Assembly: GCF_001510715.1 (NCBI RefSeq)
Contig: NZ_LMTJ01000009.1
Span: forward strand, 1 to 64,000
DNA: 64,000 nt
Source: Bacillus sp. FJAT-29814
GTDB taxonomy: Bacteria > Bacillota > Bacilli > Bacillales > Cytobacillaceae
Direction: 5' to 3'
Below, one piece after another: positions 34,691 through 42,912 of the stretch. A program made the position numbers and the translations under genes. Positions within the stretch are counted from its first letter, which is position 1. Each line of letters opens with the position of its first letter. The notes under the pieces are model-generated. The model was not told where the DNA came from. It did not search any database and was given only the letters and a program-made list of their open reading frames with translations.

Positions 34691-35467
34691 ATGAAATTTA
34701 CAAGATTTAAAGTAAATGGTGACGTGTATACAGGGGTCATAAGTGAAACGGTTATCAAAGAAATCAACGGAGATTTATTTGGAGACTGGGAGTACACGGG
34801 AATAGAATTTTCTATAAAAGATGTAAAGCTGCTTGCACCGCTTGAGCCTAAGCAGATTATTGGAATCGGGGCCAACTTTGTTTCTAAAACTGAAGATCTT
34901 CCAAGTGATTTGCCGGAAATTCCGGTTTTCTTTTTCAAGCCGACTACATCTGTTATCGGGCCTGAGGACGAAATCATCATTCCTCAGGGAATACAACAAG
35001 TGAAATTTGAGTCAGAGTTAGCGGTTGTCATCGGTAAAGAAGCAAAAAATGTTCCTGAATCAGATGTATTGGATTATATTTTTGGCTATACAGTGGGCAA
35101 TGACGTTACTGCGCCGCAATTTTTCCATCAAGATGGTCATTGGACGATCGGAAAGTCGTTTGATACGTTTACCCCGCTCGGCCCCGTAATTGAAACAGAG
35201 CTCGACCCATTTAATATAAGGGTAGAAGCAAGGCTTAATGGGGTTGAAAAGCAAAACAGTCCGACTGAACTGATGATTGTTCCGCTTCGTAAAATGATTT
35301 CGTATCTTTCCAAGGTGATGACTTTAAAACCTGGGGATGTAATCTTGACGGGAAGTCCTTTAGGAGCAGAATTTGTTGGTGAGGGCAGCGTAATTGAATG
35401 CGAAATTAAAGAAATCGGCACCCTTCGAAATACATTTATTACCGCAAAGGAAACCGTAAAAGTTTAA
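34691..35467 (+). CDS. Fumarylacetoacetate hydrolase family protein
   Basis: A 258-aa FAH-fold protein. Metal-binding and active-site segments: GIGANFV, VKFESELAVVIGKEAKNV (the E-x-E ligand pair), IFGYTVGNDVTA, and KSFDTFTPLGP. Members hydrolyse or decarboxylate diketo acids (acylpyruvase, oxaloacetate decarboxylase, HpcE-like hydratase/isomerase). In a glycolate-malate setting oxaloacetate or a pyruvate derivative is conceivable, but nothing here fixes the substrate. The ATG follows CGAGGAGGAAGAAG. Confidence 0.88.
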   Translation: MKFTRFKVNGDVYTGVISETVIKEINGDLFGDWEYTGIEFSIKDVKLLAPLEPKQIIGIGANFVSKTEDLPSDLPEIPVFFFKPTTSVIGPEDEIIIPQGIQQVKFESELAVVIGKEAKNVPESDVLDYIFGYTVGNDVTAPQFFHQDGHWTIGKSFDTFTPLGPVIETELDPFNIRVEARLNGVEKQNSPTELMIVPLRKMISYLSKVMTLKPGDVILTGSPLGAEFVGEGSVIECEIKEIGTLRNTFITAKETVKV

Positions 35468-35504
35468 TCGCGTTTTCGTCAATGTCCGGCAGTTATAGAC
35501 TTTG

Positions 35505-35513
35505 TGCTATAAT
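35505..35513 (+). promoter_or_regulatory. Extended -10 promoter of the IclR gene
   Basis: TGCTATAAT (TG-N-TATAAT) predicts an RNA start near 35520, downstream of the outermost possible ATG at 35482 and thus supporting the TTG start at 35569. Confidence 0.5.
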
Positions 35514-35568
35514 GATAGGAAATTTGCTTCTTCAATTACGGGTGCTACTAGAGCTAGAGGTGAAGATT

Positions 35569-36345
35569 TTGGAAAGAGAAAATATGGTAAAGTCTGTGAG
35601 CCGGGCATTGGATATTATTAATATAGTAGGTTTAAAAAAGGATGGACTAGGTGTCACAGACATTTCTAAGCAGATGGATATTAATAAAAGCTCCGTCTTT
35701 CGTATTCTGGCTACACTTGTCCGATATGGATATATAGAGCAAGATGAAGAAACAGGGCGCTATAAACTGGGATATAAGTTTTTGGAGATTAGCTCAAAAC
35801 TATTAGAGTCGATTGATTTGAGGGCAGAGGCGAGACCGTTTTTACGGGAACTGGAAAAAGAAACAAACGAGGTCATCCACTTGGTTGTTTATGATCAGGG
35901 TGAGGTCGTGTACATCGAAAAATTAGAGGGAAATGAAACACTACGGATGCATTCCAAAGTCGGAAAAAGAGCCCCAATGCATTGTACCTCGGTGGGGAAA
36001 GCCATCCTTGCTCATTTGCAGGCAAGCGAAGTTGCGGATATACTTGATCGCAAAGGGCTTCCGGTGCATACGGATTATACCATTACCGACCGTGACATGT
36101 TCCTGCAGGAATTGGCCAGCGTTAAACAAAAAGGCTATGCACTTGACTTGGAAGAAAATGAATATGGGATTCGCTGTATCGCCGTCCCAATTTTTGATCA
36201 TCTGGGAAAAGTTTGTGCAGCCATTAGCCTTTCCGGACCTACAATCCGCATGACGGATGAAAGGTTAGAACAGCTGAAGCCAAGAATGATGAAAATCGGA
36301 AGACAGATTTCGGGGAGACTTGGTCATTCAGGACATATTACTTAA
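35569..36345 (+). CDS. IclR family transcriptional regulator
   Basis: A 258-aa regulator: N-terminal winged helix (VKSVSRALDIINIV, GVTDISKQMDINKSSVFRIL, residues 6-65) and a GAF-like effector domain (about 80-250; HCTSVGKAILAHL and EENEYGIRCIAVPIFD are typical). TTG 35569 follows TAGAGGTGAAG; the frame open to 35482 begins upstream of the likely promoter. Located between the FAH-family gene and the glycolate/lactate permease, so it probably controls one or both, responding to a glyoxylate-type or aromatic acid. Confidence 0.9.
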   Translation: MERENMVKSVSRALDIINIVGLKKDGLGVTDISKQMDINKSSVFRILATLVRYGYIEQDEETGRYKLGYKFLEISSKLLESIDLRAEARPFLRELEKETNEVIHLVVYDQGEVVYIEKLEGNETLRMHSKVGKRAPMHCTSVGKAILAHLQASEVADILDRKGLPVHTDYTITDRDMFLQELASVKQKGYALDLEENEYGIRCIAVPIFDHLGKVCAAISLSGPTIRMTDERLEQLKPRMMKIGRQISGRLGHSGHIT

Positions 36346-36364
36346 TTCAGGAGTCAAATACGGT

Positions 36365-36401
36365 AAAAAAATTATTCGGTTAAAGATCGAATAATTTTTT
36401 T
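36365..36401 (+). terminator. Terminator of the IclR gene
   Basis: AAAAAATTATTCG, loop, CGAATAATTTTTTT. Confidence 0.9.
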
Positions 36402-36453
36402 GTTCGTTTTTGTCGAAACTCTATGACGAAATAACTAAATATTTGGAATATTG

Positions 36454-36482
36454 TTGCAACTGTCGACAGGCATTTGTATAAT
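36454..36482 (+). promoter_or_regulatory. Sigma-A promoter of the lactate/glycolate permease gene
   Basis: TTGCAA at 36454-36459 and TATAAT at 36477-36482 with a 17-bp spacer, 75 bp before the start codon. Confidence 0.65.
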
Positions 36483-36556
36483 GAATTATATAAATGCATA
36501 ATTTTTCATAAAAATGAATGAAAAGTTATGATTAAAAATAGAGTGGGGGATGGTTA

Positions 36557-38341
36557 ATGGGTACGGGAATGTTATCTTTTTTATCACTGCTGCCAATTAT
36601 TGTTGTTGCTATCTTTTTAGTCGGACTTAGGTGGCCAGCAAGTAAAGCGATGCCGATTTCTTTTATCGTTGCAGTGGGTTTGGCCTTATTTGTCTGGCAA
36701 GTGCCGGGAGCTCAGGTAGCTGCCGCGTCTATTAATGGACTTGTGACAGCAGGTACGCTCTTATACATTATATTTGGGGCGATTTTGTTATTGAACACGC
36801 TGCAGGAAAGCGGCGGAATTAGAGCCATTCGTCAGGGATTTACAGATATTTCACCAGACCGCCGTATTCAGGTTATTATCATTGCCTGGTTATTTGGTTC
36901 CTTTATTGAAGGGGCTTCGGGGTTCGGTACACCAGCAGCTGTAGCAGTTCCGTTAATGGTCGGACTAGGGTTTCCGGCAATGGCAGCTGTTATCGCTGGA
37001 ATGGTGATTCAAAGTACACCAGTTTCCTTTGGTGCTGTTGGTACCCCTGTTCTTGTTGGAATTCAAACAGGTTTATCCGCAGACCAGGGCATCACAAATG
37101 ATTTTTTGGCACTAGTAACGGCAATTGGCGGGAAGGTCTCCATCCTACATATGATAGCCGGTACACTTGTTCCTCTTTTCGTCGTTGCATTAATGACGAG
37201 ATTCTTTGGTAAAAACAAATCCTACACAGAAGGAATTAAGGTTTGGAAATTCGCCTTATTCGCCTCATTCTCCATGACTATACCATACGTAATTGTAGCA
37301 AATACACTAGGACCGGAGTTCCCATCGATGGTCGGGGGATTAGTTGGTCTAGCCATCGTTGTTTCAGCAGCCAAAAAAGGCTTCCTTATGCCTTCAAAAG
37401 AAGAGGCTTGGGACTTCGAGGGAAAATCAAAGTGGGACCCAGAATGGACGGGCAACATTGAAATCAAGGATATTGCCCACAAAAGTGGCAACATGAGCAT
37501 AATGCGTGCCTGGTCACCGTACATTTTAGTAGGCTCGTTCCTAGTATTAACAAGATTGACAGTACTTCCTTTAAATGGTTGGATGAAAGCTTGGACTGTT
37601 TCTTTTAATAACATTTTTGGGTCAGAAATCAGTGCCAGTTTTCAACCGTTATATCTGCCGGGAACAATCTTTATTCTCGTTTCCATTCTTACCTATTTTA
37701 TTCATGGTATGAATGCAAGCGCATACAAAAAAGCGTGGGCTCAGTCCGGTAAAACCACTGTCGCCGCTTCAACAGCATTGATTTTTACGGTGCCGATGGT
37801 TCAGGTGTTTGCAAACACAGGCGGTGGAGCGGCGGGCTTTGACAAAATGCCAATTGAATTGGCCAATGGCGCCGCTGCGCTAGCTGGTGAATTCTGGCCG
37901 TTCTTCGCCACCTTCATTGGCGGGTTAGGTGCTTTTATTGCCGGCAGTAACACGGTAAGCAATATGATGTTCTCATTATTCCAATATGACGTCGGTTCCC
38001 AAATTGGTGTTGACCCAACGTGGATTGTCGCTCTTCAAGCAGTAGGTGGAGCGGCAGGCAATATGATTTGTGTCCATAACGTGGTGGCTGCTTCAGCAGT
38101 AGTCGGCTTGGTCGGTAAGGAAGGGACAGTCATCCGAAAAACACTATTGCCATTTGCATATTACGCATTAATTGTAGGAGCTATCGGATACTCGATTGTA
38201 TGGTATTCAGAAAAGGGCTTCTTTAATGTTGGTACATTTGTGGCAGCAGCCATCGCCGTTGCCGCGATTTACATTATTGCATCCAATAAAAAGAGGGCGG
38301 AAATTCTGATTAGTAATGGGAACTCATTTGGCGCGAAATAA
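36557..38341 (+). CDS. glcA: L-lactate/glycolate permease (LctP family)
   Basis: A 594-aa protein with about 14 helices of the LctP/GlcA family. Family segments: FIEGASGFGTPAAVAVPLM, QSTPVSFGAVGTPVLVG and FIAGSNTVSNMMFSLFQ, plus AGNMICVHNVVAASAVVG. Such carriers import L-lactate, D-lactate or glycolate with protons. Its position after glcEFD and glcB favours glycolate; L-lactate remains possible. ATG 36557 follows GAGTGGGGGATGG. Monocistronic with its own promoter and terminator. Confidence 0.92.
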   Translation: MGTGMLSFLSLLPIIVVAIFLVGLRWPASKAMPISFIVAVGLALFVWQVPGAQVAAASINGLVTAGTLLYIIFGAILLLNTLQESGGIRAIRQGFTDISPDRRIQVIIIAWLFGSFIEGASGFGTPAAVAVPLMVGLGFPAMAAVIAGMVIQSTPVSFGAVGTPVLVGIQTGLSADQGITNDFLALVTAIGGKVSILHMIAGTLVPLFVVALMTRFFGKNKSYTEGIKVWKFALFASFSMTIPYVIVANTLGPEFPSMVGGLVGLAIVVSAAKKGFLMPSKEEAWDFEGKSKWDPEWTGNIEIKDIAHKSGNMSIMRAWSPYILVGSFLVLTRLTVLPLNGWMKAWTVSFNNIFGSEISASFQPLYLPGTIFILVSILTYFIHGMNASAYKKAWAQSGKTTVAASTALIFTVPMVQVFANTGGGAAGFDKMPIELANGAAALAGEFWPFFATFIGGLGAFIAGSNTVSNMMFSLFQYDVGSQIGVDPTWIVALQAVGGAAGNMICVHNVVAASAVVGLVGKEGTVIRKTLLPFAYYALIVGAIGYSIVWYSEKGFFNVGTFVAAAIAVAAIYIIASNKKRAEILISNGNSFGAK

Positions 38342-38357
38342 AAATAATATTTACTGA

Positions 38358-38386
38358 CTGGACGATTTCAGCCGTCTAGTTTTTTG
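38358..38386 (+). terminator. Terminator of the permease gene
   Basis: ACTGGACG, loop, CGTCTAGTTTTTT with one G-T pair. Confidence 0.85.
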
Positions 38387-38495
38387 AAAATCATGATTAG
38401 CGATTTTAAAATGGGAATCGATTCATTTCGATTTCCTTTTTTCATGCTTTGAACTGGGGACAACTGATATAATAAGGATAATTTTAAGTAAGATA

Positions 38496-39098
38496 ATGAA
38501 GGTGAAGAGTGTGGGGCGTTCATTTGCCAAATGGTATGATTTTTTTATGGGGCCATTAGAAAGAAACAAGTTTAAAAGTATTCGAAAAGAACTGTTATCA
38601 CAAGCGACAGGCACCGTTCTTGAAATAGGAGCGGGGACTGGGATTAATTTTCCGCTTTACGGAACCGTTGAAAAAGTGACGGCGATTGAGCCAAGCCCGT
38701 ACATGATAAAGAGTTCCCAATCTAGACGAGAGCAAGCAGTGGTCCCCATTGAAATGGTACAGGCGGGTGCCGAAGTTCTTCCATTTGGGGCGGACACCTT
38801 TGATACCGTCGTAGCAACATTGGTTATGTGTACGATCCCCAATCCGGAAAAAGCCTTTCAAGAAATGAGGCGGGTATGCAAACCAGGAGGGAAGATTCTT
38901 CTATTTGAACATATCAAAATGGAAAATCGGTTTTTAGCCACGTTGCAGGACTGGTTAACTCCGGCATGGAAAAAAATCTGCGATGGCTGCTGTTTGAATC
39001 GGACCACTCTGGAGTTGTTGGCTGATACTGAAATTATTGAATTAAAAAAGTATTATAATGGCCTGTTTGTTTTGGCAGTGGCCGAAAATGGTAAGTAG
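38496..39098 (+). CDS. Class I SAM-dependent methyltransferase
   Basis: A 200-aa methyltransferase: motif I VLEIGAGTGINFPLY near residues 37-51, the acidic loop AIEPSPYMI, motif VVATLVMCTIPNP and LLFEHI. It belongs to the UbiE/YodH-like type-11 group; substrate unknown. Start is uncertain: AAGGTGAAGA places GTG 38511 (VGRSFAKWYDFFM) in an ideal position, whereas ATG 38496 lacks a clear ribosome site. Downstream is a terminator at 39142-39184. Confidence 0.85.
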   Translation: MKVKSVGRSFAKWYDFFMGPLERNKFKSIRKELLSQATGTVLEIGAGTGINFPLYGTVEKVTAIEPSPYMIKSSQSRREQAVVPIEMVQAGAEVLPFGADTFDTVVATLVMCTIPNPEKAFQEMRRVCKPGGKILLFEHIKMENRFLATLQDWLTPAWKKICDGCCLNRTTLELLADTEIIELKKYYNGLFVLAVAENGK

Positions 39099-39141
39099 GA
39101 TTTTTTAATTACAATTTATTTCAATATATTTTTTGCAATAG

Positions 39142-39184
39142 AAAAAAGGCGTAAATATTTATCAAGATATTTACGTCTTTTTTG
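39142..39184 (+). terminator. Terminator of the methyltransferase gene
   Basis: AAAAAAGGCGTAAATAT, loop, ATATTTACGTCTTTTTT: long A/T-rich stem followed by a T run. Confidence 0.88.
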
Positions 39185-39240
39185 TTACCATTTTTCTATA
39201 TAGTTTATAGTGAGGTTTGTGTAAGAAAGGAGATAGGAAA

Positions 39241-39777
39241 ATGGGGGATAGGCGTTCAGCATTGCTGGTCATTGATGTCCAAGTAGGGCCAATGTGGGGA
39301 ACATATAAGAGGGATGAAACGTTTTCGGTGATCAAAACTATGATTGCGAAAGCAGAGCGGAAGGGTGTGCCTATTTTTTATATTCAATTTGAGGGGCCGG
39401 AACATGATTTGTTGGCTAGGGGATCGCAGTTCTGGCAGTTTGAACCGGGTATTGCTCCGCGAAAGCAGGATTTCGTCATTCATAAACGGGCTGCGGATTC
39501 TTTTTTTCAGACAGAATTACAGGAAGAATTACAACGGCAAAACGTAACGCATCTTTTTGTGTTAGGGGTGCGGACGGAATATTGCATAGATACGACCTGC
39601 CGCGCCGCCTTGTCGTTAGGATTTGATGTTACGCTTATCGCTGACGGTCACACGACGGTTGACGAGCTCATTCCAGCGGAGCAAATAATTAACCATCATA
39701 ATCATGTATTAAGCCGTGTCAGCACTCCTGAAAGGAGCATTATGGTGCAATCAGCGAATGATGTTGAATTTGATTGA
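39241..39777 (+). CDS. Isochorismatase-like cysteine hydrolase
   Basis: A 178-aa hydrolase of the isochorismatase/nicotinamidase fold. The catalytic triad is visible: Asp in LLVIDVQVGP (near residue 12), Lys in VIHKRAADSF and the nucleophile Cys in VRTEYCIDTTCR. Such enzymes release ammonia from amides (nicotinamide, N-carbamoylsarcosine, biuret) or cleave isochorismate; this one cannot be assigned. ATG 39241 follows AAGAAAGGAGATAGG; the frame from 39217 overlaps the ribosome site. Confidence 0.88.
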   Translation: MGDRRSALLVIDVQVGPMWGTYKRDETFSVIKTMIAKAERKGVPIFYIQFEGPEHDLLARGSQFWQFEPGIAPRKQDFVIHKRAADSFFQTELQEELQRQNVTHLFVLGVRTEYCIDTTCRAALSLGFDVTLIADGHTTVDELIPAEQIINHHNHVLSRVSTPERSIMVQSANDVEFD

Positions 39778-39780
39778 AGA

Positions 39781-39806
39781 AGAGGCAAGCCTGCCTCCTG
39801 TTTTTA
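39781..39806. terminator. Terminator between the hydrolase and LysR genes
   Basis: GAGGCA, AGCC loop, TGCCTCCTGTTTTT on the plus strand; the convergent LysR gene ends at 39804. Confidence 0.65.
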
Positions 39807-40688
39807 TCGAAACGCACGTAAAAATAATTCCTTAAAGGCATCGGTGGCTGGTGAAAGTATACCTTTTTTGTTAAGAATATAAAAATACCGCGTTAAAGGA
39901 ACTCCGATGATTCTTGCTTGTTTGAAGATGCCAAGTTCGGTTTCTTTTTGGATGGCGGTTCGGGAAAGAATCGCGACCCCCAGACCGGATTGAACAGCGG
40001 ATTTGATTGATTCGGTATTTTCTAGTTCCAATACAATGTTCAAATTTTCCGGATTGAGCTGTTTTTTTAGTAGATTGGCTTCGAGAACCTGCCTTGTTCC
40101 CGAGCCTTTTTCTCTCATAATAATCGGCAGGCCAAATAGTTCCTCGGCAGAAATCTCGTCAAATAAAGAGCTCACGGATTGCGAAATAACAACTAGTTCA
40201 TCCTCTACAAACGGGATGCTGTCTAATTTTTCGTGGGGGATTGTTACTTCGATAAACCCTAGATCAATTTCACCGTTCAACAATTTTTCCACGATTTGAT
40301 GAGAATTATCGACTTTCATGCTGACATGGACGTGGGGATATTTTTTTAAATAATCTCCCAGATAATGCGGCAATAAGTATTCGCCGATTGTCAGGCTGGC
40401 ACCAAGGCGAAGGTCGCCGTGAATCGTTTCCGAGAGCAGGACGAGCTCCTTTTCGGCTTTGTTCACCAGCTGAATGATGTCTTCGGCATAATGAAAAAGA
40501 ATTTTCCCCGCATCGGTTAATTCCATTTTTTTTGTGTTGCGGTCAAACAAGCTTGTATTTAAGTAGTCTTCGAGATGTTTGATTTGCAGGCTGACGGCTG
40601 GCTGTGACATATGAAGAATTTTCGCCGTTTCGGAAAAATTCTTTTTCGTGGCAGCCAGGTGAAACACCTTTAAATGTTCAAGATTCAA
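39804..40688 (-). CDS. LysR-type regulator next to yeiH
   Basis: A 294-aa LysR regulator with the N-terminal winged helix (VFHLAATKKNFSETAKIL, MSQPAVSLQIKHLE) and a substrate-binding-like domain. TTG 40688 is placed nine bases after AAGGGG. It begins 13 bp after yeiH on the same strand and is the counterpart of the YeiE/CysL-type regulators often found beside YeiH transporters, which respond to sulfite or sulfur status in E. coli. Co-transcription with its likely target is unusual for LysR genes but frequent for this pair. Confidence 0.88.
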   Translation of the reverse strand: MNLEHLKVFHLAATKKNFSETAKILHMSQPAVSLQIKHLEDYLNTSLFDRNTKKMELTDAGKILFHYAEDIIQLVNKAEKELVLLSETIHGDLRLGASLTIGEYLLPHYLGDYLKKYPHVHVSMKVDNSHQIVEKLLNGEIDLGFIEVTIPHEKLDSIPFVEDELVVISQSVSSLFDEISAEELFGLPIIMREKGSGTRQVLEANLLKKQLNPENLNIVLELENTESIKSAVQSGLGVAILSRTAIQKETELGIFKQARIIGVPLTRYFYILNKKGILSPATDAFKELFLRAFR

Positions 40689-40700
40689 TGCACATTCCCC

Positions 40701-41765
40701 TTATAGAAGGTACAAAAGAAAAGGACCAAGAGCCGCTAATGCAGCAAACCCAATAATCCCGATATACACTGGTTTTACCCCGGTCCTTTTTAATTGTGAA
40801 AAATTGATACCTAGTCCAAGTCCGGCCATGGCCATTGACATCAGCAGGACACTTGTTGATTCAATTCCATGGACGACACCTTGCGGCAATTTGATGAAGG
40901 TATTTAGCAGGCTAAATCCCAAAAATCCAAAAATGAACCACGGCACGGGTAAATCCTTTAACCTTCTGCTTTGTTTTTGGTTGTCGTCCTTATTATAAAG
41001 GAAACCCATGACAAGTGCGACAGGAATCAAGAGTGCAACTCTTCCAAGCTTGACGACGATTGCCGTTTCGCTGCCAACATCACCGGCGGGAGCGGCAGCA
41101 GCCACGACATGCGCCAATTCATGAAGCGTCGAGCCGACTAATACGCCATATAGCTTGGCATCGAGCCCTATCATGGGAAATAGGATGGTATAAACAATAG
41201 TGCCGATCGTGCCTAAAATGGCAACGATGGCAACGGCAAAGGCAGTTTGGTCTTGTTTTGCTTTTATTAATGGAGCGACGGCGACGATGGCCGCTGCCCC
41301 GCAAACCGCGGTACCCACCCCGACCAGGGCGGAAAGATTCCGGTCGACACCCGCCAGTCTGCCTAAGCTGACAATGAGTACAATAGTAAAAATGATAACA
41401 ATCATATCAATTAAAATAACTGAAAGACCGGTACTGATGATTTGCTGCAGGTTCAATCGGATTCCCATTAGAATAATTCCAGCGCGCAATAATGTTTTAC
41501 TGCTAAAAGCAATTCCTGGTGTGTAGTCCGTCGGTATGTTCATCATCCTGTTCCACGTCATCCCCAGGAGGATGGAAACAATCATAATACCCATAATCGA
41601 GAAAAAGGGCAATGCGGCGATTTGATTGGCGACAATAGCTAGAACAAGAGTCAATACTACTCCTCTGGAAAGGGTTTTTACTTTTCCCTGTTTTGCATTT
41701 GTGTTTGATTTGACTTGATGTGTGGGTTTGACTGCTTTCAGTTCCCCATAAGACAACGAATTCAT
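40701..41765 (-). CDS. YeiH family putative sulfate/sulfonate exporter
   Basis: A membrane protein of about 354 aa with 10-11 helices, Pfam UPF0324 (YeiH). Typical segments are NRMMNIPTDYTPGIAFSSK, LLRAGIILMGIRL, VCGAAAIVAVAPLI and STLHELAHVVAAA. Function is not firmly known; relatives are thought to export sulfate or taurine-derived anions. ATG 41765 is almost fused to the ribosome site AAGGGAG, so the TTG at 41756 may be the true start. Precedes the LysR gene in one operon. Confidence 0.87.
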   Translation of the reverse strand: MNSLSYGELKAVKPTHQVKSNTNAKQGKVKTLSRGVVLTLVLAIVANQIAALPFFSIMGIMIVSILLGMTWNRMMNIPTDYTPGIAFSSKTLLRAGIILMGIRLNLQQIISTGLSVILIDMIVIIFTIVLIVSLGRLAGVDRNLSALVGVGTAVCGAAAIVAVAPLIKAKQDQTAFAVAIVAILGTIGTIVYTILFPMIGLDAKLYGVLVGSTLHELAHVVAAAAPAGDVGSETAIVVKLGRVALLIPVALVMGFLYNKDDNQKQSRRLKDLPVPWFIFGFLGFSLLNTFIKLPQGVVHGIESTSVLLMSMAMAGLGLGINFSQLKRTGVKPVYIGIIGFAALAALGPFLLYLL

Positions 41766-41891
41766 CTCCCTTGAAGTTGTGTAAATTAACCATACCATGG
41801 GAAACGCGGGCTTTTTATACGAATCTATAATTGCGGTTATAAATATTATTTATAGGTTGAGGGGAGAGGGATTGCGACAGGGAGAGCTAGG

Positions 41892-42095
41892 ATGAAGGAA
41901 AGAATCGCCGGATTGCAGCTGAAAATGTCCTTCATCATTGGGATGAAGGACAAATTAGTAAGGAAACTAGTTTAAAATGTCCTTCATCAGCCTTATGAAG
42001 GATAAAATCTTAGTGGAACAATGTCCAAATGTCTTTCATCGGCGTTATGAAGGACAAATTAGGCCGTATGCTTCTTGAAATTGTCCTTCATCGCC
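41892..42095. repeat. 52-bp periodic array of TGTCCTTCATC / GATGAAGGACA hairpins
   Basis: TGTCCTTCATC-like arms begin at 41926, 41978, 42030 and 42082 (exactly 52 bp apart) and complementary ATGAAGGA arms at 41892, 41943, 41995 and 42047 (51, 52, 52). Each pair forms an 11-bp hairpin around a short variable loop (41926-41952, 41978-42004, 42030-42056). The right array edge lies only 10 bp from the stop codon of the Dph6-like gene. No coding potential is seen. Confidence 0.85.
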
Positions 42096-42104
42096 TAGCA
42101 ATAC

Positions 42105-42785
42105 CTAACTAGTGGACATCAAATGAAAGTTTTTGAACTCGAGTCTTTTTGAATGGTCTAGCTGGATTATCTCTCCTAGCTCCAGATGGATTCTGGTTTT
42201 AAATAATGGGCCGTCAAACACGAAGGTATGGTATTCACCAGATTCGCCCATTGGGCAGATTGGCGCATGTTGAACATCCTGTAAAAAGGATTCATTTACT
42301 AATCTTCCAAGCCAGGATTCATCTAATACATCTTCACGAACACGAATTACTACTGCTTGATACCGGGATTGGACAAATTGTTGCAGCGATTGTAAGGCGG
42401 CATCCTTTGTTGTCCATAGTGGATACAGCGCTTCGACTCCTGCTACGGCAGCCACCTTTTCGCCCCATTCTCTGTGGCCTTCCAAATATAGGTCCCCAAA
42501 AGCAATTCCGGTAATCTGATAGTTATTTTTTAATGATATTATTGCATTGATGAACTGCTCAGTATAGGTTTCAAACGTGGATTCGATAAAGTGGACAGGG
42601 ATGGATAATGCTTGCCCTTGTAATTGAATCATTTCTGTACGTTCATCATGTGCAAAGGTCCTGTCCCCATCCTGCGGCTTGGTTGTGACTAACGATATAA
42701 CTTCATAGCCTTGTTGAATTAGTGTATCCAAGGCCAAGCAACTGTCCTTTCCTCCACTCCAAGACAAAACAATGCGCTTATTCAC
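42105..42785 (-). CDS. Dph6-type ATP pyrophosphatase (DUF71)
   Basis: A 226-aa N-type ATP pyrophosphatase. The PP-loop is SGGKDSCLAL (residues 9-18) and the family signature ENxxxEYHTFV is present as GESGEYHTFVFDGPLF. In eukaryotes and archaea this family makes diphthamide amide; bacteria lack diphthamide, so bacterial members have another, unknown amidation role (B12-related or other). ATG 42785 follows TTATAAGGGTGAT. The gene lies between the hairpin array and the divergent DUF3800 gene. Confidence 0.87.
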   Translation of the reverse strand: MNKRIVLSWSGGKDSCLALDTLIQQGYEVISLVTTKPQDGDRTFAHDERTEMIQLQGQALSIPVHFIESTFETYTEQFINAIISLKNNYQITGIAFGDLYLEGHREWGEKVAAVAGVEALYPLWTTKDAALQSLQQFVQSRYQAVVIRVREDVLDESWLGRLVNESFLQDVQHAPICPMGESGEYHTFVFDGPLFKTRIHLELGEIIQLDHSKRLEFKNFHLMSTS

Positions 42786-42912
42786 AAAATCACCCTTATA
42801 AAAATTGTTTATTGATAGTTTAACATAAAAACAACACTTGTTCGGAAAATAAAGGTAAATTTGAAGTTTTGTAGAAGTAATATAAATACTAGTTTTTAAA
42901 GTGAGGTGGGCA

